Shown one piece after another: positions 16,947 to 25,876 of a stretch of 40,158 nucleotides of DNA. The notes beneath the pieces are model-generated. The model searched no databases. It was given only the letters and a program-made list of their open reading frames with translations, and was not told the DNA's origin. The stretch's first letter is position 1, and each line of letters starts with the position of its first letter. Position numbers and translations under genes: made by a program. The stretch spans positions 1 to 40,158 of the forward strand of contig NZ_AUBD01000014.1 in assembly GCF_000429065.1 (NCBI RefSeq), written 5' to 3'. Origin of the DNA: Silanimonas lenta DSM 16282. Lineage in GTDB: Bacteria; Pseudomonadota; Gammaproteobacteria; Xanthomonadales; Xanthomonadaceae.

Positions 16947-17861
16947 TCAACCCAGCACCCGGTGCCGGCGCCAGAAGCGCAGACCTGCCTCCAGCACCTG
17001 CGCCGGGGCTTCCACGTGTGGGTAATGGCCGATGCCGGGCAGCTCCACGAGATCGTCCTCGCCCAAGAGCTCGCGCCAGCGCTGCGCGGCATGGGCGCCG
17101 GAGACCGGATCGGCGCTGCCATTGACGAGGGCCATCGGCACCGCCACGCGCTCCAGCGCTCCTACCCAGCGGGCGCGCAGCTGCCGCCGTTCCTTCAGGT
17201 AGCCCGACAGGTCGGGCAGCACGCGGCGGCCGTCCTCGGTTTCGAGTAGCTGCCAGAGGCCATCGACGAGGCGTGGATCGGGCGGGGTGTCCGGGCCGAA
17301 GACCGAACGCAGGCTGGCGGCGAAGCGGCGGCGGGTGGAGAGCCGGGCCAGCAGCGGGCCGAGCAGGGGCGTGGCCAGCAGGCGCTGGATCGGCCGCGGC
17401 CGGTGGGCTTCCGGGAAGATCCCGCCGTTGAGGAACAGCACCGAGCGCAGCTGAGGCCGTGGTTTGCGCCGGTCGAGCTGGCGGGCCAGCAGCTCCTGCG
17501 CCACGGTGTCGCCGTAGTCGTGGGCCAGCACGTGGTAGTCCCAGGCGCCTTCGCGGCGCAGCAGCCACTCGCAGAGCTCGGCCTGCTCGATGATGGTGTA
17601 GCGGTGGCGTTTCGGCTTGGCCGAATCGCCGAAGCCGAGGAAGTCGAGGGCGAGCAGGGAGAAGTGCTTCGAGAGCGGCTCCCAGAGCGGCGCCCAGTCC
17701 CAGCTCGCGGAAGGAAAGCCGTGCAGGAGCAGCAGCACCGGCAGGCGTGGCTCGGTCTGGCGGCGGACGAACAGGCGGCCGAGCGGCGTGGGAATGTGCT
17801 CGCCGCCCTCGCGCCAGTGGCCAAGCTCGAAGAAGCCAGGATCGCTTCCGTCCGGCGGCAT
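16947..17861 (-). CDS. Alpha/beta hydrolase resembling animal MEST/PEG1
   Basis: 304 residues from ATG 17861 (MPPDGSDPGF). Alpha/beta hydrolase features: oxyanion loop HGFP (47-50), nucleophile elbow AHDYGD with Asp115, acid candidate Asp251 in NGSADPVS and His279 in GIGHYPHVE. An Asp nucleophile is the pattern of epoxide hydrolases and haloalkane dehalogenases. The run HDYGDTVAQELL, then LNGGIFPEAHRP, VFGP and RWVGALERV matches vertebrate MEST (HDYGDIVAQELL, SNGGIFPETHRP, RRRWVGAL) from memory. There is no signal peptide. It lies 32 bases downstream of prfC on the same strand and may be cotranscribed. The substrate is unknown. Confidence 0.85.
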   Translation of the reverse strand: MPPDGSDPGFFELGHWREGGEHIPTPLGRLFVRRQTEPRLPVLLLLHGFPSASWDWAPLWEPLSKHFSLLALDFLGFGDSAKPKRHRYTIIEQAELCEWLLRREGAWDYHVLAHDYGDTVAQELLARQLDRRKPRPQLRSVLFLNGGIFPEAHRPRPIQRLLATPLLGPLLARLSTRRRFAASLRSVFGPDTPPDPRLVDGLWQLLETEDGRRVLPDLSGYLKERRQLRARWVGALERVAVPMALVNGSADPVSGAHAAQRWRELLGEDDLVELPGIGHYPHVEAPAQVLEAGLRFWRRHRVLG

Positions 17862-17893
17862 CGGGGAGGGAGAGCCAGGGGCCACGGGCGGCG

Positions 17894-19495
17894 TCAGTCC
17901 ACCGCCACCGAGGCGGCATGCTCGCGGGTGGCCTCGAAGCGCACGTCGGGGGCGCGCTCCTGGGCGAGCTGCAGGTTCACCCGCGAGGGCGCGAGATAGA
18001 CCAGGTGGCCGGCGGCATCCACGGCGAGGTTCATGGCGTTCTTCTCGCGGAAGGCCTCGAGCGTCCGCTCGTCCTTCGCGTACACCCAGCGCGCGGTCTG
18101 CACCGGCACCGGCTCGAAGCTGGCGTCCACGCCGTATTCGTCCTTGAGGCGGTAGGCCACCACGTCGAACTGCAGCATGCCCACGGCGCCGAGGATCAGG
18201 TCGTTGCTCATCAGCGGGCGGAAGAACTGGGTGGCGCCTTCCTCGCTGAGCTGGGCCAGGCCCTTCTGCAGCTGCTTTAGCTTGAGCGGGTCGCGCAGCC
18301 GGGCGCGGCGGAACAGCTCGGGGGCGAAGTTGGGGATGCCGGTGAAGCTGATCGCCTCGCCCTCGCTGAAGCTGTCGCCGATGGCGATGGTGCCGTGGTT
18401 GTGGATGCCGATCACGTCGCCCGGCCAGGCTTCGGCGGCGATCTCGCGGTCCGAGGCCATGAAGGTCAGGGCATTGGCGAGCTTGAGTTCCTTGCCGGTG
18501 CGCGGGTGGAACACCTTCATCCCGGCGCTGAAGCGCCCGGAGCAGACGCGCATGAAGGCCACCCGGTCGCGGTGCTGCGGGTCCATATTGGCCTGGATCT
18601 TGAACACGAAGCCGGTGAGCTTCTCCTCCTCCGGGTGCACTTCGCGGGTGGTGGTGGCGCGCGGCCGCGGCGGCGGGGCGTGCTCGACGAAGAAGTCGAG
18701 CAGCAGCTGTACGCCGAAGTTGTTCACCGCCGAGCCGAAGAACACCGGGGTCTGCCGGCCTTCGAGGTAGGCCTGGGCGTCGAAGGGGTTGGAAGCCCCC
18801 TGCACCAGTTCCAGTTCGTCGCGCAGCGCGGCCAGTTCCTGCGCGCCGAGACGGCGCTCCAGCTCGGGGTCGTCGAGCTTCAGGATGGTGGAGTCCTGGC
18901 GGGTGAAGTTCCGGCCCGGCTCGAACAGGTGGACTTCGTCGTCGACGAGGTGCACCACGCCCTTGAGGCGGCTGCCCATGCCGATCGGCCAGGTGATCGG
19001 CGCGCACTGGATGCCGAGCACCTTCTCCACTTCGTCGAGCAGTTCCAGCGGCTCCTTGCCCTCGCGGTCGAGCTTGTTGATGAAGCTCATGATCGGCGTG
19101 TCGCGCATGCGGCACACCTCCATCAGCTTGATGGTGCGTTCCTCCACGCCCTTGGCGCAGTCGATCACCATCAGCGCCGAGTCCACCGCGGTGAGCACGC
19201 GGTAGGTGTCCTCGCCGAAGTCGGCGTGGCCCGGGGTGTCGAGCAGGTTGACGATCTTGCCCTCGTAGGGGAACTGCATCACCGAGCTGGTGACCGAGAT
19301 GCCGCGCTCCTTTTCCAGCGCCATCCAGTCGGAGGTGGCGTGGCGGGCGGCCTTGCGGCCCTTCACCGAGCCGGCCATCTGGATCGCCCCGCCGAACAGC
19401 AGCAGCTTCTCGGTCAGCGTGGTCTTGCCGGCGTCGGGGTGGGAGATGATGGCGAAGGTCCGGCGGCGCCGGGTTTCGGTGCTTTGCTGGGACAT
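17894..19495 (-). CDS. prfC: Peptide chain release factor 3 (RF3)
   Basis: 533 residues from ATG 19495 ([12 protein letters not shown]), close to E. coli RF3 (529). RF3 is the GTPase that recycles RF1 and RF2 from the ribosome. G motifs: G1 SHPDAGKTT, the switch region with [16 protein letters not shown]3 DTPGHADF, G4 NKLDRE. RF3-specific features are [22 protein letters not shown] and the late [24 protein letters not shown] 19513 would add six residues and is less likely. A perfect TATAAT lies upstream (19549-19554). Confidence 0.97.
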   Translation of the reverse strand: MSQQSTETRRRRTFAIISHPDAGKTTLTEKLLLFGGAIQMAGSVKGRKAARHATSDWMALEKERGISVTSSVMQFPYEGKIVNLLDTPGHADFGEDTYRVLTAVDSALMVIDCAKGVEERTIKLMEVCRMRDTPIMSFINKLDREGKEPLELLDEVEKVLGIQCAPITWPIGMGSRLKGVVHLVDDEVHLFEPGRNFTRQDSTILKLDDPELERRLGAQELAALRDELELVQGASNPFDAQAYLEGRQTPVFFGSAVNNFGVQLLLDFFVEHAPPPRPRATTTREVHPEEEKLTGFVFKIQANMDPQHRDRVAFMRVCSGRFSAGMKVFHPRTGKELKLANALTFMASDREIAAEAWPGDVIGIHNHGTIAIGDSFSEGEAISFTGIPNFAPELFRRARLRDPLKLKQLQKGLAQLSEEGATQFFRPLMSNDLILGAVGMLQFDVVAYRLKDEYGVDASFEPVPVQTARWVYAKDERTLEAFREKNAMNLAVDAAGHLVYLAPSRVNLQLAQERAPDVRFEATREHAASVAVD

Positions 19496-19548
19496 GCGGG
19501 CCACGCCGGACACGGGGCCGGCGGCTCGGGGAAGCGGGAAGGGCGGCG

Positions 19549-19554
19549 ATTATA
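19549..19554 (-). promoter_or_regulatory. prfC: -10 element for prfC inside a palindrome
   Basis: The minus strand reads TATAAT at 19554-19549, flanked by GCGGCG and CGCCGC, so the -10 box sits in an 18-base inverted repeat. Start near 19542 gives a leader of about 47 bases. No good -35 is seen. A DNA-binding site over the box is possible. Confidence 0.5.
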
Positions 19555-19598
19555 CGCCGCGGCGCCGGGCGGCCCTGTTCCTGGGCCGGCGGCCGGGT

Positions 19599-20393
19599 TC
19601 AGTCGCCGGTGGGCAGCAGGCCGCCGCCGGGTGCTGCCATGCGGAAGGGCAGCGAGAGCAGCTCGCGGCCGTCGTTCACCTGCACTGCGAAGTGCAGGTG
19701 CGGGGCCGTGCTCCAGCCCACGCTGCCCACCGCGGCCAGCACCTGCCCGGCGGCCACGGCCTCGCCGGTCCGCACCCGGGCGCTGCCGTGGGCGATGTGG
19801 GCGTACAGGCCCATCGAGCCGTCGGCATGCAGCACCCGCACGAGGTTGCCGCGTTCCTTCAGCGCCGCATCGGTGCCGCCTTCGCGGAACTGGTCGATCA
19901 CCTGCATCACCATGCCCTCGCGGGCGGCCAGCACCGGCGTGCCTTCGGCGGCGGCAAGATCGATGGCGAACCAGTTGGCCGCATCGCGGTGGCTGGCGCG
20001 GCCGCCGAAGCCCTGGGTCAGGGTCCAGGCCGAGCCGGCCGCGAGCGGAAAGGCATAGGGGCGGCGTTGCTCCGGGGGCAGGGGCAGGGGCGCGCCGGGC
20101 CGGGCTTCGGAGGCCAGTTCGGCCACGTCCCCGCCCGGGAAGCGGCCCAGACGGCGGTATTCGCCGGCCTCGAGCACGGCGCTGCTGCGCTCATGCGGTC
20201 GGCGCGGGTCCCAGACCAGCACCTGCACCGGCCCGCCGAGGCGGTTCTGTACCAGCGCCGTGCGCTCGCCGGAGGGCAGGCGCTCGGCGGCGAGGTCGAT
20301 GCTGGCCTGCTGCGCGATCGAGGGCGATGACACGAATGCCGCGGCCAGCACGGCAGGGGCGGCGGCGCGAAGGCTGCGGTGGTTCAGGGGCAT
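19599..20393 (-). CDS. Exported M23-family metallopeptidase
   Basis: 264 residues with a signal peptide (MPLNHRSLRAAAPAVLAAAFVSSPSIA). The C-terminal half is the LytM/M23 fold: Zn ligand His in SHRDAANWFAIDL with the partner Asp, catalytic YAHI, and the HLH triad in TAPHLHFAVQ. The His-to-Asp distance is longer than the usual HxxxD, an insertion seen in some family branches. M23 enzymes cleave peptide cross-links in peptidoglycan; some members are inactive regulators, but all ligands look present here. It overlaps the end of the phytase-like gene by 10 bases and is translationally coupled to it. Confidence 0.88.
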   Translation of the reverse strand: MPLNHRSLRAAAPAVLAAAFVSSPSIAQQASIDLAAERLPSGERTALVQNRLGGPVQVLVWDPRRPHERSSAVLEAGEYRRLGRFPGGDVAELASEARPGAPLPLPPEQRRPYAFPLAAGSAWTLTQGFGGRASHRDAANWFAIDLAAAEGTPVLAAREGMVMQVIDQFREGGTDAALKERGNLVRVLHADGSMGLYAHIAHGSARVRTGEAVAAGQVLAAVGSVGWSTAPHLHFAVQVNDGRELLSLPFRMAAPGGGLLPTGD

Positions 20394-21529
20394 GTCTCGG
20401 GCAGGCCCAGGGTGCGCGCGATGTCGCGCCAGTCAAAGGCGCTGAAGGCCTCGTCGCCGTTCGAGGCATAGAGCACGCCGGCGGGGAAGCGGGCGCTGGG
20501 CGCCTGCGAGAGCCAGAGGCCGTCGGTGAGCGAGGTCGCCTCGCCGGTGAACTGGCCGAGCGGCGCCAGGGTGGTGCGGTCGAAGACGTGGAAGACGCTG
20601 CGGTCGTGGAACTGGTCGGCGCCGATCCACACGCCACTGCCGTCGGGGCAGGCCCAGAGGGCGAGGCCCTCGGCCTGGGCGGAGAACGCGCCCACGCCCA
20701 TGTCGCGGCCGGTATAGCGGCCCTCGAGATCGTAGACGCGGTAGCCGGTGCCGGTAGGCACGTCCTCTTCGGCCACCAGCAGGCGGCCATGCCCGGGGTC
20801 GCCCACCACCGATTCCACCACCCTGAGCGCGCCGGCGGGCGAGGTGTCGCCAGCCGCGCCGGCGAAGCGCGCCGAAACGGCGTCTCCATCCACCAGCAGG
20901 GTATAGCGCTTGAGCCGGGCATCGAGCTTCGCCAGCGCCGGCACGATCTCGTGGCGCTCGCCTTCCATGTAGCTGTCGGTCACCCAGACCTCGAGCGTGC
21001 CGGCCTCCGGCTCGTGCAGCCACAGGCCGTAGGGCGAGCGCAACTCGGCCTCGCCGAAGGTGGCGAGCGGAGTGAAACCGGGCAGGGAGAGCACCTGCAC
21101 GCGGCGGTTGTCGCGCTCGGCCACGAAGAGCCGGTCGCCCCAGGCGAACACCCCATTCGGGCGGTCGAAGCGGCCGGGCTCGGGACCGCGCCCGCCGACG
21201 CGGTGGAGCAGGGCGCCGGTTTCGCCATCGAAGACCACGAGCTGGTGGGTCTTCTTCGCGCTGCCGATCAGCCAGCGGCCGCCGCCGGGGGCGGACCAGG
21301 CCGTGGGCGAGTCGAACTCGTCGGCCGGGCTGCTCGGCGTGATGAAGGCCTCGCGGATCTGCGGCGGATCGAGGGGCGTATCCGCCAGCATCGGCCCCGG
21401 GGTGCCGGGCTCGTCGGGCTCGCGGCCGGGCACCGCAGCCCGCCAGCTGGCGCAGCCGGCGAGCAGGGCGAGCAGGAGAAGGAGCGCGAATCGCGCCGGT
21501 TCTGGGATCGGGAGCAGGCTGCGGGGCAT
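20384..21529 (-). CDS. Phytase-like beta-propeller lipoprotein
   Basis: 381 residues from ATG 21529, with lipoprotein signal LLLLLALLAGC (Cys at about 26), so probably anchored in the outer membrane. The rest is a beta propeller with repeated blades (GRFDRPNGVFAWGDRLFVAERDNRRVQ, and others). The C-terminal part matches beta-propeller phytase: AEGLALWACPDGSGVWIGADQF, then VFDRTTLAPLGQF, TDGLWLSQ, FPAGVLYASNGDEAFSAFDW. Phytases of this class release phosphate from myo-inositol hexakisphosphate and need calcium; the calcium ligands were not checked. Its neighbours are a TonB receptor and an alkaline phosphatase-family protein. An NHL-type binding protein is the alternative. Confidence 0.75.
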   Translation of the reverse strand: MPRSLLPIPEPARFALLLLLALLAGCASWRAAVPGREPDEPGTPGPMLADTPLDPPQIREAFITPSSPADEFDSPTAWSAPGGGRWLIGSAKKTHQLVVFDGETGALLHRVGGRGPEPGRFDRPNGVFAWGDRLFVAERDNRRVQVLSLPGFTPLATFGEAELRSPYGLWLHEPEAGTLEVWVTDSYMEGERHEIVPALAKLDARLKRYTLLVDGDAVSARFAGAAGDTSPAGALRVVESVVGDPGHGRLLVAEEDVPTGTGYRVYDLEGRYTGRDMGVGAFSAQAEGLALWACPDGSGVWIGADQFHDRSVFHVFDRTTLAPLGQFTGEATSLTDGLWLSQAPSARFPAGVLYASNGDEAFSAFDWRDIARTLGLPETCP

Positions 21530-21579
21530 GGGCGTATCCGGTGAAGGCCGCCAGCATAGCGATGGGCCACCCCGAAAGA

Positions 21580-21614
21580 CACGAAGCCCGCCGGGGGGGG
21601 GGGCGGGCTTCGTG
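21580..21614 (-). terminator. Strong hairpin terminator after the TonB receptor gene
   Basis: A 13-bp perfect stem, CACGAAGCCCGCC (21580-21592) with GGCGGGCTTCGTG (21602-21614), and a loop of nine G on the plus strand. On the minus strand it lies 19 bases after the receptor stop and is followed by TCTTT. The uninterrupted G run (21593-21603) is prone to slippage and sequencing error. Confidence 0.75.
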
Positions 21615-21633
21615 GGCTTGCCCCAGGAGGGCT

Positions 21634-24429
21634 TCAGAGCTTGTAGCGCAGACCCAGCTTCCAGAAGCGGCCGAAGCCCTCCAGTTCGAACACCCGGTTG
21701 CGGTTGCCCTGGAAGCGCCGCTGCAGGCTGTCGGTGAGGTTGTTGGCCTCGGCGAACACTTCCCAGTGCCCGTCGATGGCGTAGCTCGCGCTCAGGTCCA
21801 GCACCGGGCGGGCGTCCCAGTAGACGTTGAGGCTGTCGTCGTCGACGTCGAATTCCTGGATGAACTTCGAGCGGCGGGTGTAGCTCAGGCGGGTGTTGAA
21901 GCCGGCCTTCTCGTAGGACAGCGCCACGTTGAGGTTGTTGCGCGAGGTGCCGGGCAGCTCGGTCTTGCCGATGCCGAGCGGCAGCTCGGCCTCCGACTCG
22001 GCATAGGTGTAGTTGGTGTAGAGGCCAAAGCCGTCGAAGGGTGCCGGCAGCCAGTCGAAGCTCTGCTGCCAGGCGAGCTCGAGGCCCGAGATGTGGCCGT
22101 CCTTGCCGTTCAGCGGCTGGGTGATGCGCAGTGCGTCAGGTCCCGTGCCCACCGTCGTGCTGGCGATGAAGATCGGGTCGCGCAGTTCCTTGTGGAACAC
22201 CGCCGCCGAGACCAGGCCCAGCGGACGCAGGTAGCGCTCCACCGAGGCATCGAAGTTGTGCGAGTAGGTGGCCTTGAGATCCGGGTTGCCGGCGGTGGCG
22301 GTGCGGGCGTTGTCGTCGATGGCCAGCCGCGGCACGGTGTCCGGGTAGTTCGGGCGGCGCACCGCGGTGGAGTAGGACCAGCGGTAGACCGTGTCGGCAT
22401 CGCCCTCGAAGCGGAAATGCAGGCTGGGCAGCAGCTTCACGTAGTCGCGCTCGACCGCCTGCGGGGTGATCTGCCCGGTGTTGATGGCGAAGCGGTTGGC
22501 GAAGCCCTCGGTGCTGGTGCGCTCGTAGCGCAGGCCGGTGACCAGGGTCAGGCGGTCCCAGTGGGCATCGAGACGCAGGTAGGCGGCGTGGATGTCCTCC
22601 GAGGAGCGGTAGTCGTTGACCACCGAATCGGCCACCAGCGGCCGCAGGTTGGCGTTGCGGAAGGCCTCGATGGTGCCATCGGAGAAGATCGACTGGCAGT
22701 ACTCGCGGCCGAACAGGTAGCGGCCGAAGTTGTTCGAGACCGTATCGCAGAGCAGGCCGGCGTAGGCCGGGGTGCCGGCCGCCACCGAGTTGCGGAATCG
22801 GTCGTCGTTGCTCACCTTGTCGCGCAGGCGCGAGCGCAGGCCGAACTTGACCGTGCCGTAGTCGCCCAGCCACTCCTGGTCACGCAGGAGGTCGATGCGG
22901 AAGCTGTTCTCGCTCTCGTCGGCCTGCTCGAAGCGGCGGTTGTAGCGGCGGAAGGCGTAGGTCGACTCGGCGATGTTGATGCCCTCCTGGCGCACCGAGC
23001 CGTCGGGGTTGAGCAGGGTGTAGCGCGGGAAGTCCGGATTGCTGTAGTCGTAGCGCAGCGGCGGGCGCAGGGTGGAGCGGTAGATCACCTGCTGGCGGCT
23101 CGGGATGTCGAACTCGCCCTCGCTGCGACCGGCCTGCCAGGTCAGCGCCCAGTCGCCGAGGTAGTGCTCACCGCCCAGGTTCAGGGTGCGGATGCGCTGT
23201 TCCTGGATGCGCTCACGGATCTCCTTGTCGAAGGTGGCGCGGCCGAACTCGCCGCCGGCCTGGGTGGCGCCGGGGCGCGGCTGCTCGAAGGTGATGCCGA
23301 ACAGGTTGCGGTATTCCTTGTCGCGGAACTTTGAGGCCGAGGCGATGGCGTAGACGAGGTGGTTCTCGTCGAGGCGGGCATCGAAGCGGCCGGAGAAGCC
23401 GGTGCGGGTGCGGGTGCCGTCGTAGTCCTTGATCTCGGTGAGCGTGGGCAGGAACTGCCCGGTACTGGTGTTGCGCTGGAAGGTGGTCTCGATGTTCTCG
23501 GTGAAGCGGCCCTGGCGGCTGCCCGAGGCGGAGATGAGCAGGCCGAGGTTGCGCTCGGCGCCGAAGCGGTTGCCCAGGGTCAGCTTGGCGGCATCGTTGT
23601 CGCCCGGGCCGAGCTGGTAGCGACCGCCGGCGATCGAGGCGCGCACCGTCGGGCCCTCGCGGTCGAGCGCGCTCTGGGTGCGGATGTTGATGTTGCCGGC
23701 GATGGCATCGCCATCCATGTCCGGGGTCAGGGCCTTGGTCACCTCCATCGCCGCGATCACGTCGGAGGGAATGGTGTCGAGCTCGACCGCGCGGCGGGTG
23801 GGGTTCGGCGCCGAGAGCGGCAGGCCGTCCACCGAGACGCTGGTGAACTCCAGCGGTGCGCCGCGCACGCTGACATAGCGGCCCTCGCCCTGGTCGCGCT
23901 CGATGGCCACGCCCGGGATGCGCTGGGTGGCCTCGGCCACGTTGGCGTCGGGGAAGCGGCCGAGCAGGTCGGCCGAGACCACGTTGGTGTAGTTGGTGGT
24001 GGTGCGCTGCTGGTTCAGGGCCAGGGCCTGGGCGTCGCGGCTGGCGCGCACTTCCACGCGCTCGAGGATCTGCGTGGTCGAGACGAGCACCACCTCGGCG
24101 CGGGCGCCGCGCCCGGCGTCCACCTCGATCTCGAAGCGCTGCGGGGCATAGCCCACGAAGTCCACCTCCACCGTATGGCGCCCGGCCGGCAGGCCGGCGA
24201 CGCGGAAGCGGCCCTCGCGGTTGCTGCTGGTGACGATGCCCGCCACCGAGATCCTGGCGCCATCGAGGAACTGGCCGGAAACCCCTTCCTTCACCGTGCC
24301 GGTGAGGGTGCCGGCGCTGCGGGTGGCGGCCACCCGGGGCTCGGCCGCCTGGCTGGGGGCGGGAGTGAGGCTGGCCGCGAGGGCGAGCGCCACGGCGGCG
24401 CTGATCAGTGCGGGGCGAAGGGCGGGCAC
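21634..24429 (-). CDS. TonB-dependent outer-membrane receptor
   Basis: 931 residues from GTG 24429, with AGGAG eight bases upstream. Signal peptide residues 1-28 (ISAAVALALAASLTPAPSQA). Residues 38-115 form a carboxypeptidase-regulatory-like domain (TGTVKEGVSGQFLDGARISV, GLPAGRHTVEVDFVGY). A TonB-box-like ERVEVRAS follows (about 128). The plug has NVAEATQRIPGVAIERDQG, YVSVRG and DGLPLSAP; the barrel fills the rest and ends FWKLGLRYKL, with Leu rather than the common C-terminal Phe. This is the group usually annotated as TonB-dependent receptor of xanthomonads and Caulobacter. Beside a phytase-like lipoprotein and a phosphatase, import of a phosphate-containing compound or an inositol phosphate is inferred. 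Confidence 0.93.
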   Translation of the reverse strand: MPALRPALISAAVALALAASLTPAPSQAAEPRVAATRSAGTLTGTVKEGVSGQFLDGARISVAGIVTSSNREGRFRVAGLPAGRHTVEVDFVGYAPQRFEIEVDAGRGARAEVVLVSTTQILERVEVRASRDAQALALNQQRTTTNYTNVVSADLLGRFPDANVAEATQRIPGVAIERDQGEGRYVSVRGAPLEFTSVSVDGLPLSAPNPTRRAVELDTIPSDVIAAMEVTKALTPDMDGDAIAGNINIRTQSALDREGPTVRASIAGGRYQLGPGDNDAAKLTLGNRFGAERNLGLLISASGSRQGRFTENIETTFQRNTSTGQFLPTLTEIKDYDGTRTRTGFSGRFDARLDENHLVYAIASASKFRDKEYRNLFGITFEQPRPGATQAGGEFGRATFDKEIRERIQEQRIRTLNLGGEHYLGDWALTWQAGRSEGEFDIPSRQQVIYRSTLRPPLRYDYSNPDFPRYTLLNPDGSVRQEGINIAESTYAFRRYNRRFEQADESENSFRIDLLRDQEWLGDYGTVKFGLRSRLRDKVSNDDRFRNSVAAGTPAYAGLLCDTVSNNFGRYLFGREYCQSIFSDGTIEAFRNANLRPLVADSVVNDYRSSEDIHAAYLRLDAHWDRLTLVTGLRYERTSTEGFANRFAINTGQITPQAVERDYVKLLPSLHFRFEGDADTVYRWSYSTAVRRPNYPDTVPRLAIDDNARTATAGNPDLKATYSHNFDASVERYLRPLGLVSAAVFHKELRDPIFIASTTVGTGPDALRITQPLNGKDGHISGLELAWQQSFDWLPAPFDGFGLYTNYTYAESEAELPLGIGKTELPGTSRNNLNVALSYEKAGFNTRLSYTRRSKFIQEFDVDDDSLNVYWDARPVLDLSASYAIDGHWEVFAEANNLTDSLQRRFQGNRNRVFELEGFGRFWKLGLRYKL

Positions 24430-24474
24430 GGGTGAGGCTCCTGCGAACGGAAAACCAAACTTTCACGTTCGCCG

Positions 24475-24492
24475 GTGACACGCCCATGACGC
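24475..24492 (-). promoter_or_regulatory. PhoB-box-like direct repeat upstream of the TonB receptor gene
   Basis: On the minus strand GCGTCAT (24492-24486) and GTGTCAC (24481-24475) repeat at an 11-base period, as in the PhoB box CTGTCAT-N4-CTGTCAC. GAAAGT follows after 10 bases, a weak -10. The same bases also form a hairpin (24477-24501), so the match could be fortuitous. Confidence 0.35.
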
Positions 24493-24501
24493 GGGCGTGT
24501 C
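24477..24501 (-). terminator. Hairpin after the alkaline phosphatase gene
   Basis: GACACGCCC (24477-24485) and GGGCGTGTC (24493-24501) form a 9-bp stem with a 7-base loop, 16 bases after the phosphatase stop. No T-tract follows, so it may attenuate rather than end transcription, or be only the PhoB-type site seen as a palindrome. Confidence 0.35.
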
Positions 24502-24516
24502 GTCCGTGTGTCGCCC

Positions 24517-25848
24517 TCAGTCGAGCGAGGTGTCGAAGAGGCCGAGGTAGAGCGCCTTGTAGACCTCGGTGGCGTCGATGGTGCCCTCGAGGCGGACCGC
24601 GCCCGGGCCCATGCCGCGCGCCACCAGGCCGCCGGCGCTGTCCGAGTCGCTGGCCCAGGTGAGGTAGAAGGGGATGCGGTGGCCGTCGCGGTCCGGCGGG
24701 GTGAGGAAGGGTTCGCCCTTGTCGCTGGACAGGGGCGAGCCCACCGCGGTCCTGTCCGGCAGCGGTCGCGGCAGTTCGTCGAGGTCGTCCGAGGTGGCAT
24801 TCAGGCCGGCGTTGTCGGAATCGGAGGCCACGATCACGGTGAGGCCGGGATCGCGCTTCGCCTCCGCCACCGCCAGGGCGATGGCGCGGTCGGCGCCGAT
24901 CGCCGCCTCCAGCGTGGCCGGGGCATTGTTCTCGCCGGAGAGGTTGTCCGTCGCTTCCTCGTTGCCGACGATGAAGTAGCCGTTCGGCGCGCCGCGGAAG
25001 CGCTCGAGGATGAAGGCCAGCATCTCGTCGAAGCGCGGGGCCTGCGGCTGGAAGGGCGGCAGGCCCTGTTCGCGCATGGTGTCCTCGTCGACTTCGTTGA
25101 AGGTCTCCTCGTGGGCGAACAGGCCGAGCACGCGCCCGGCCTCGGGCGGCAGGGCCAGCAGTTCCTCGCGGGTGAAGACCACGGTGTAGCCCGCGGCCCT
25201 GGCTTCCTCGACGAGGTTGCGGCCGTCCTCGCGCGAGCCTTCGCCGTGGCGGCCCATCACGCCTTTCGGCAGGAAATGGGTCTCGCCGCCGCCGAGCGCG
25301 ATGTCGGGGCGGGCAGCCAGCACCTGCGAGACGATCTCGGCGGCGTCTTTGCGCTCGCGCACCGAGGCGAGGAAGGCGCCGGTGCCCGGCTCGGCCAGGG
25401 TCGAGGAGTTGAACACCGCCACCTTCTTTCCGGCGGCCTGGGCCTCGCGCATCAGGCTCATGGCCTTGCCGGAGGCAGCCACCGGCACTTTACCGTCGAT
25501 CATGCCGAAGCTGTCCAGCTTCGCCCGCACGCCGAAGGCATGGGTGGTGGCGCCGGCGTTCGAGCTCTGGTTCACCGCCTCGGCGGTGGGGCCGACATAG
25601 AGCGCCACCCGCGGCAGAGCATCCCAGGCCAGCCGGCCGTCCGGGCCGACGAACATCAGCCGGGTAGCCATCCAGGTGTTCGCGCCCATGCCGTCGGGGT
25701 GCAGGAAGATGGCGCTGCGCGGGCTGGCAGGGGCAGGGGGAGTGGCCTCCGCGGCCGGAGCAGGATCGCCCTTGGTGCAGGCGGCGAGGAGCAGCACGAA
25801 CGGGGCGGCGAGGACGAGACGCAAGGCAGGCAGGGGGCGCAGCGGCAT
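24517..25848 (-). CDS. Alkaline phosphatase superfamily lipoprotein with altered metal ligands
   Basis: 443 residues from ATG 25848, with GGAG upstream; a longer frame to 26064 has no site. Lipobox LLLAAC (Cys24) predicts a membrane-anchored periplasmic or surface protein. It aligns along its length with E. coli PhoA: HPDGMG (Asp52 for Asp51), SSNAGATTHAFGVR (Ser96 for nucleophile Ser102, Ser95 for Asp101), IALGGGETHF, NEEATDN and VIVASDSDNAG (Asp343 for Asp369). The three zinc histidines of PhoA are not kept: His331, His370 and His412 fall on Gly305/Asn307, Ser344 and Asp403. The protein may use other metals or be inactive as a phosphatase. A PhoB-box-like site precedes it. Confidence 0.82.
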   Translation of the reverse strand: MPLRPLPALRLVLAAPFVLLLAACTKGDPAPAAEATPPAPASPRSAIFLHPDGMGANTWMATRLMFVGPDGRLAWDALPRVALYVGPTAEAVNQSSNAGATTHAFGVRAKLDSFGMIDGKVPVAASGKAMSLMREAQAAGKKVAVFNSSTLAEPGTGAFLASVRERKDAAEIVSQVLAARPDIALGGGETHFLPKGVMGRHGEGSREDGRNLVEEARAAGYTVVFTREELLALPPEAGRVLGLFAHEETFNEVDEDTMREQGLPPFQPQAPRFDEMLAFILERFRGAPNGYFIVGNEEATDNLSGENNAPATLEAAIGADRAIALAVAEAKRDPGLTVIVASDSDNAGLNATSDDLDELPRPLPDRTAVGSPLSSDKGEPFLTPPDRDGHRIPFYLTWASDSDSAGGLVARGMGPGAVRLEGTIDATEVYKALYLGLFDTSLD

Positions 25849-25876
25849 GCGGCAGACTCCATGAAGAAAACGCCCG

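Noticed and set aside
18395-21544. A 1049-codon open frame on the plus strand over prfC, the M23 gene and the phytase-like gene
   Set aside because: The three minus-strand genes have clear family motifs; the plus frame is His/Gly/Ala-rich noise.
24497-24514. Plus-strand repeat GTGTCGT/GTGTCGC at an 11-base period as a second PhoB box
   Set aside because: It points away from any plus-strand gene, overlaps the hairpin arm and lacks the A after GTC expected in PhoB sites.
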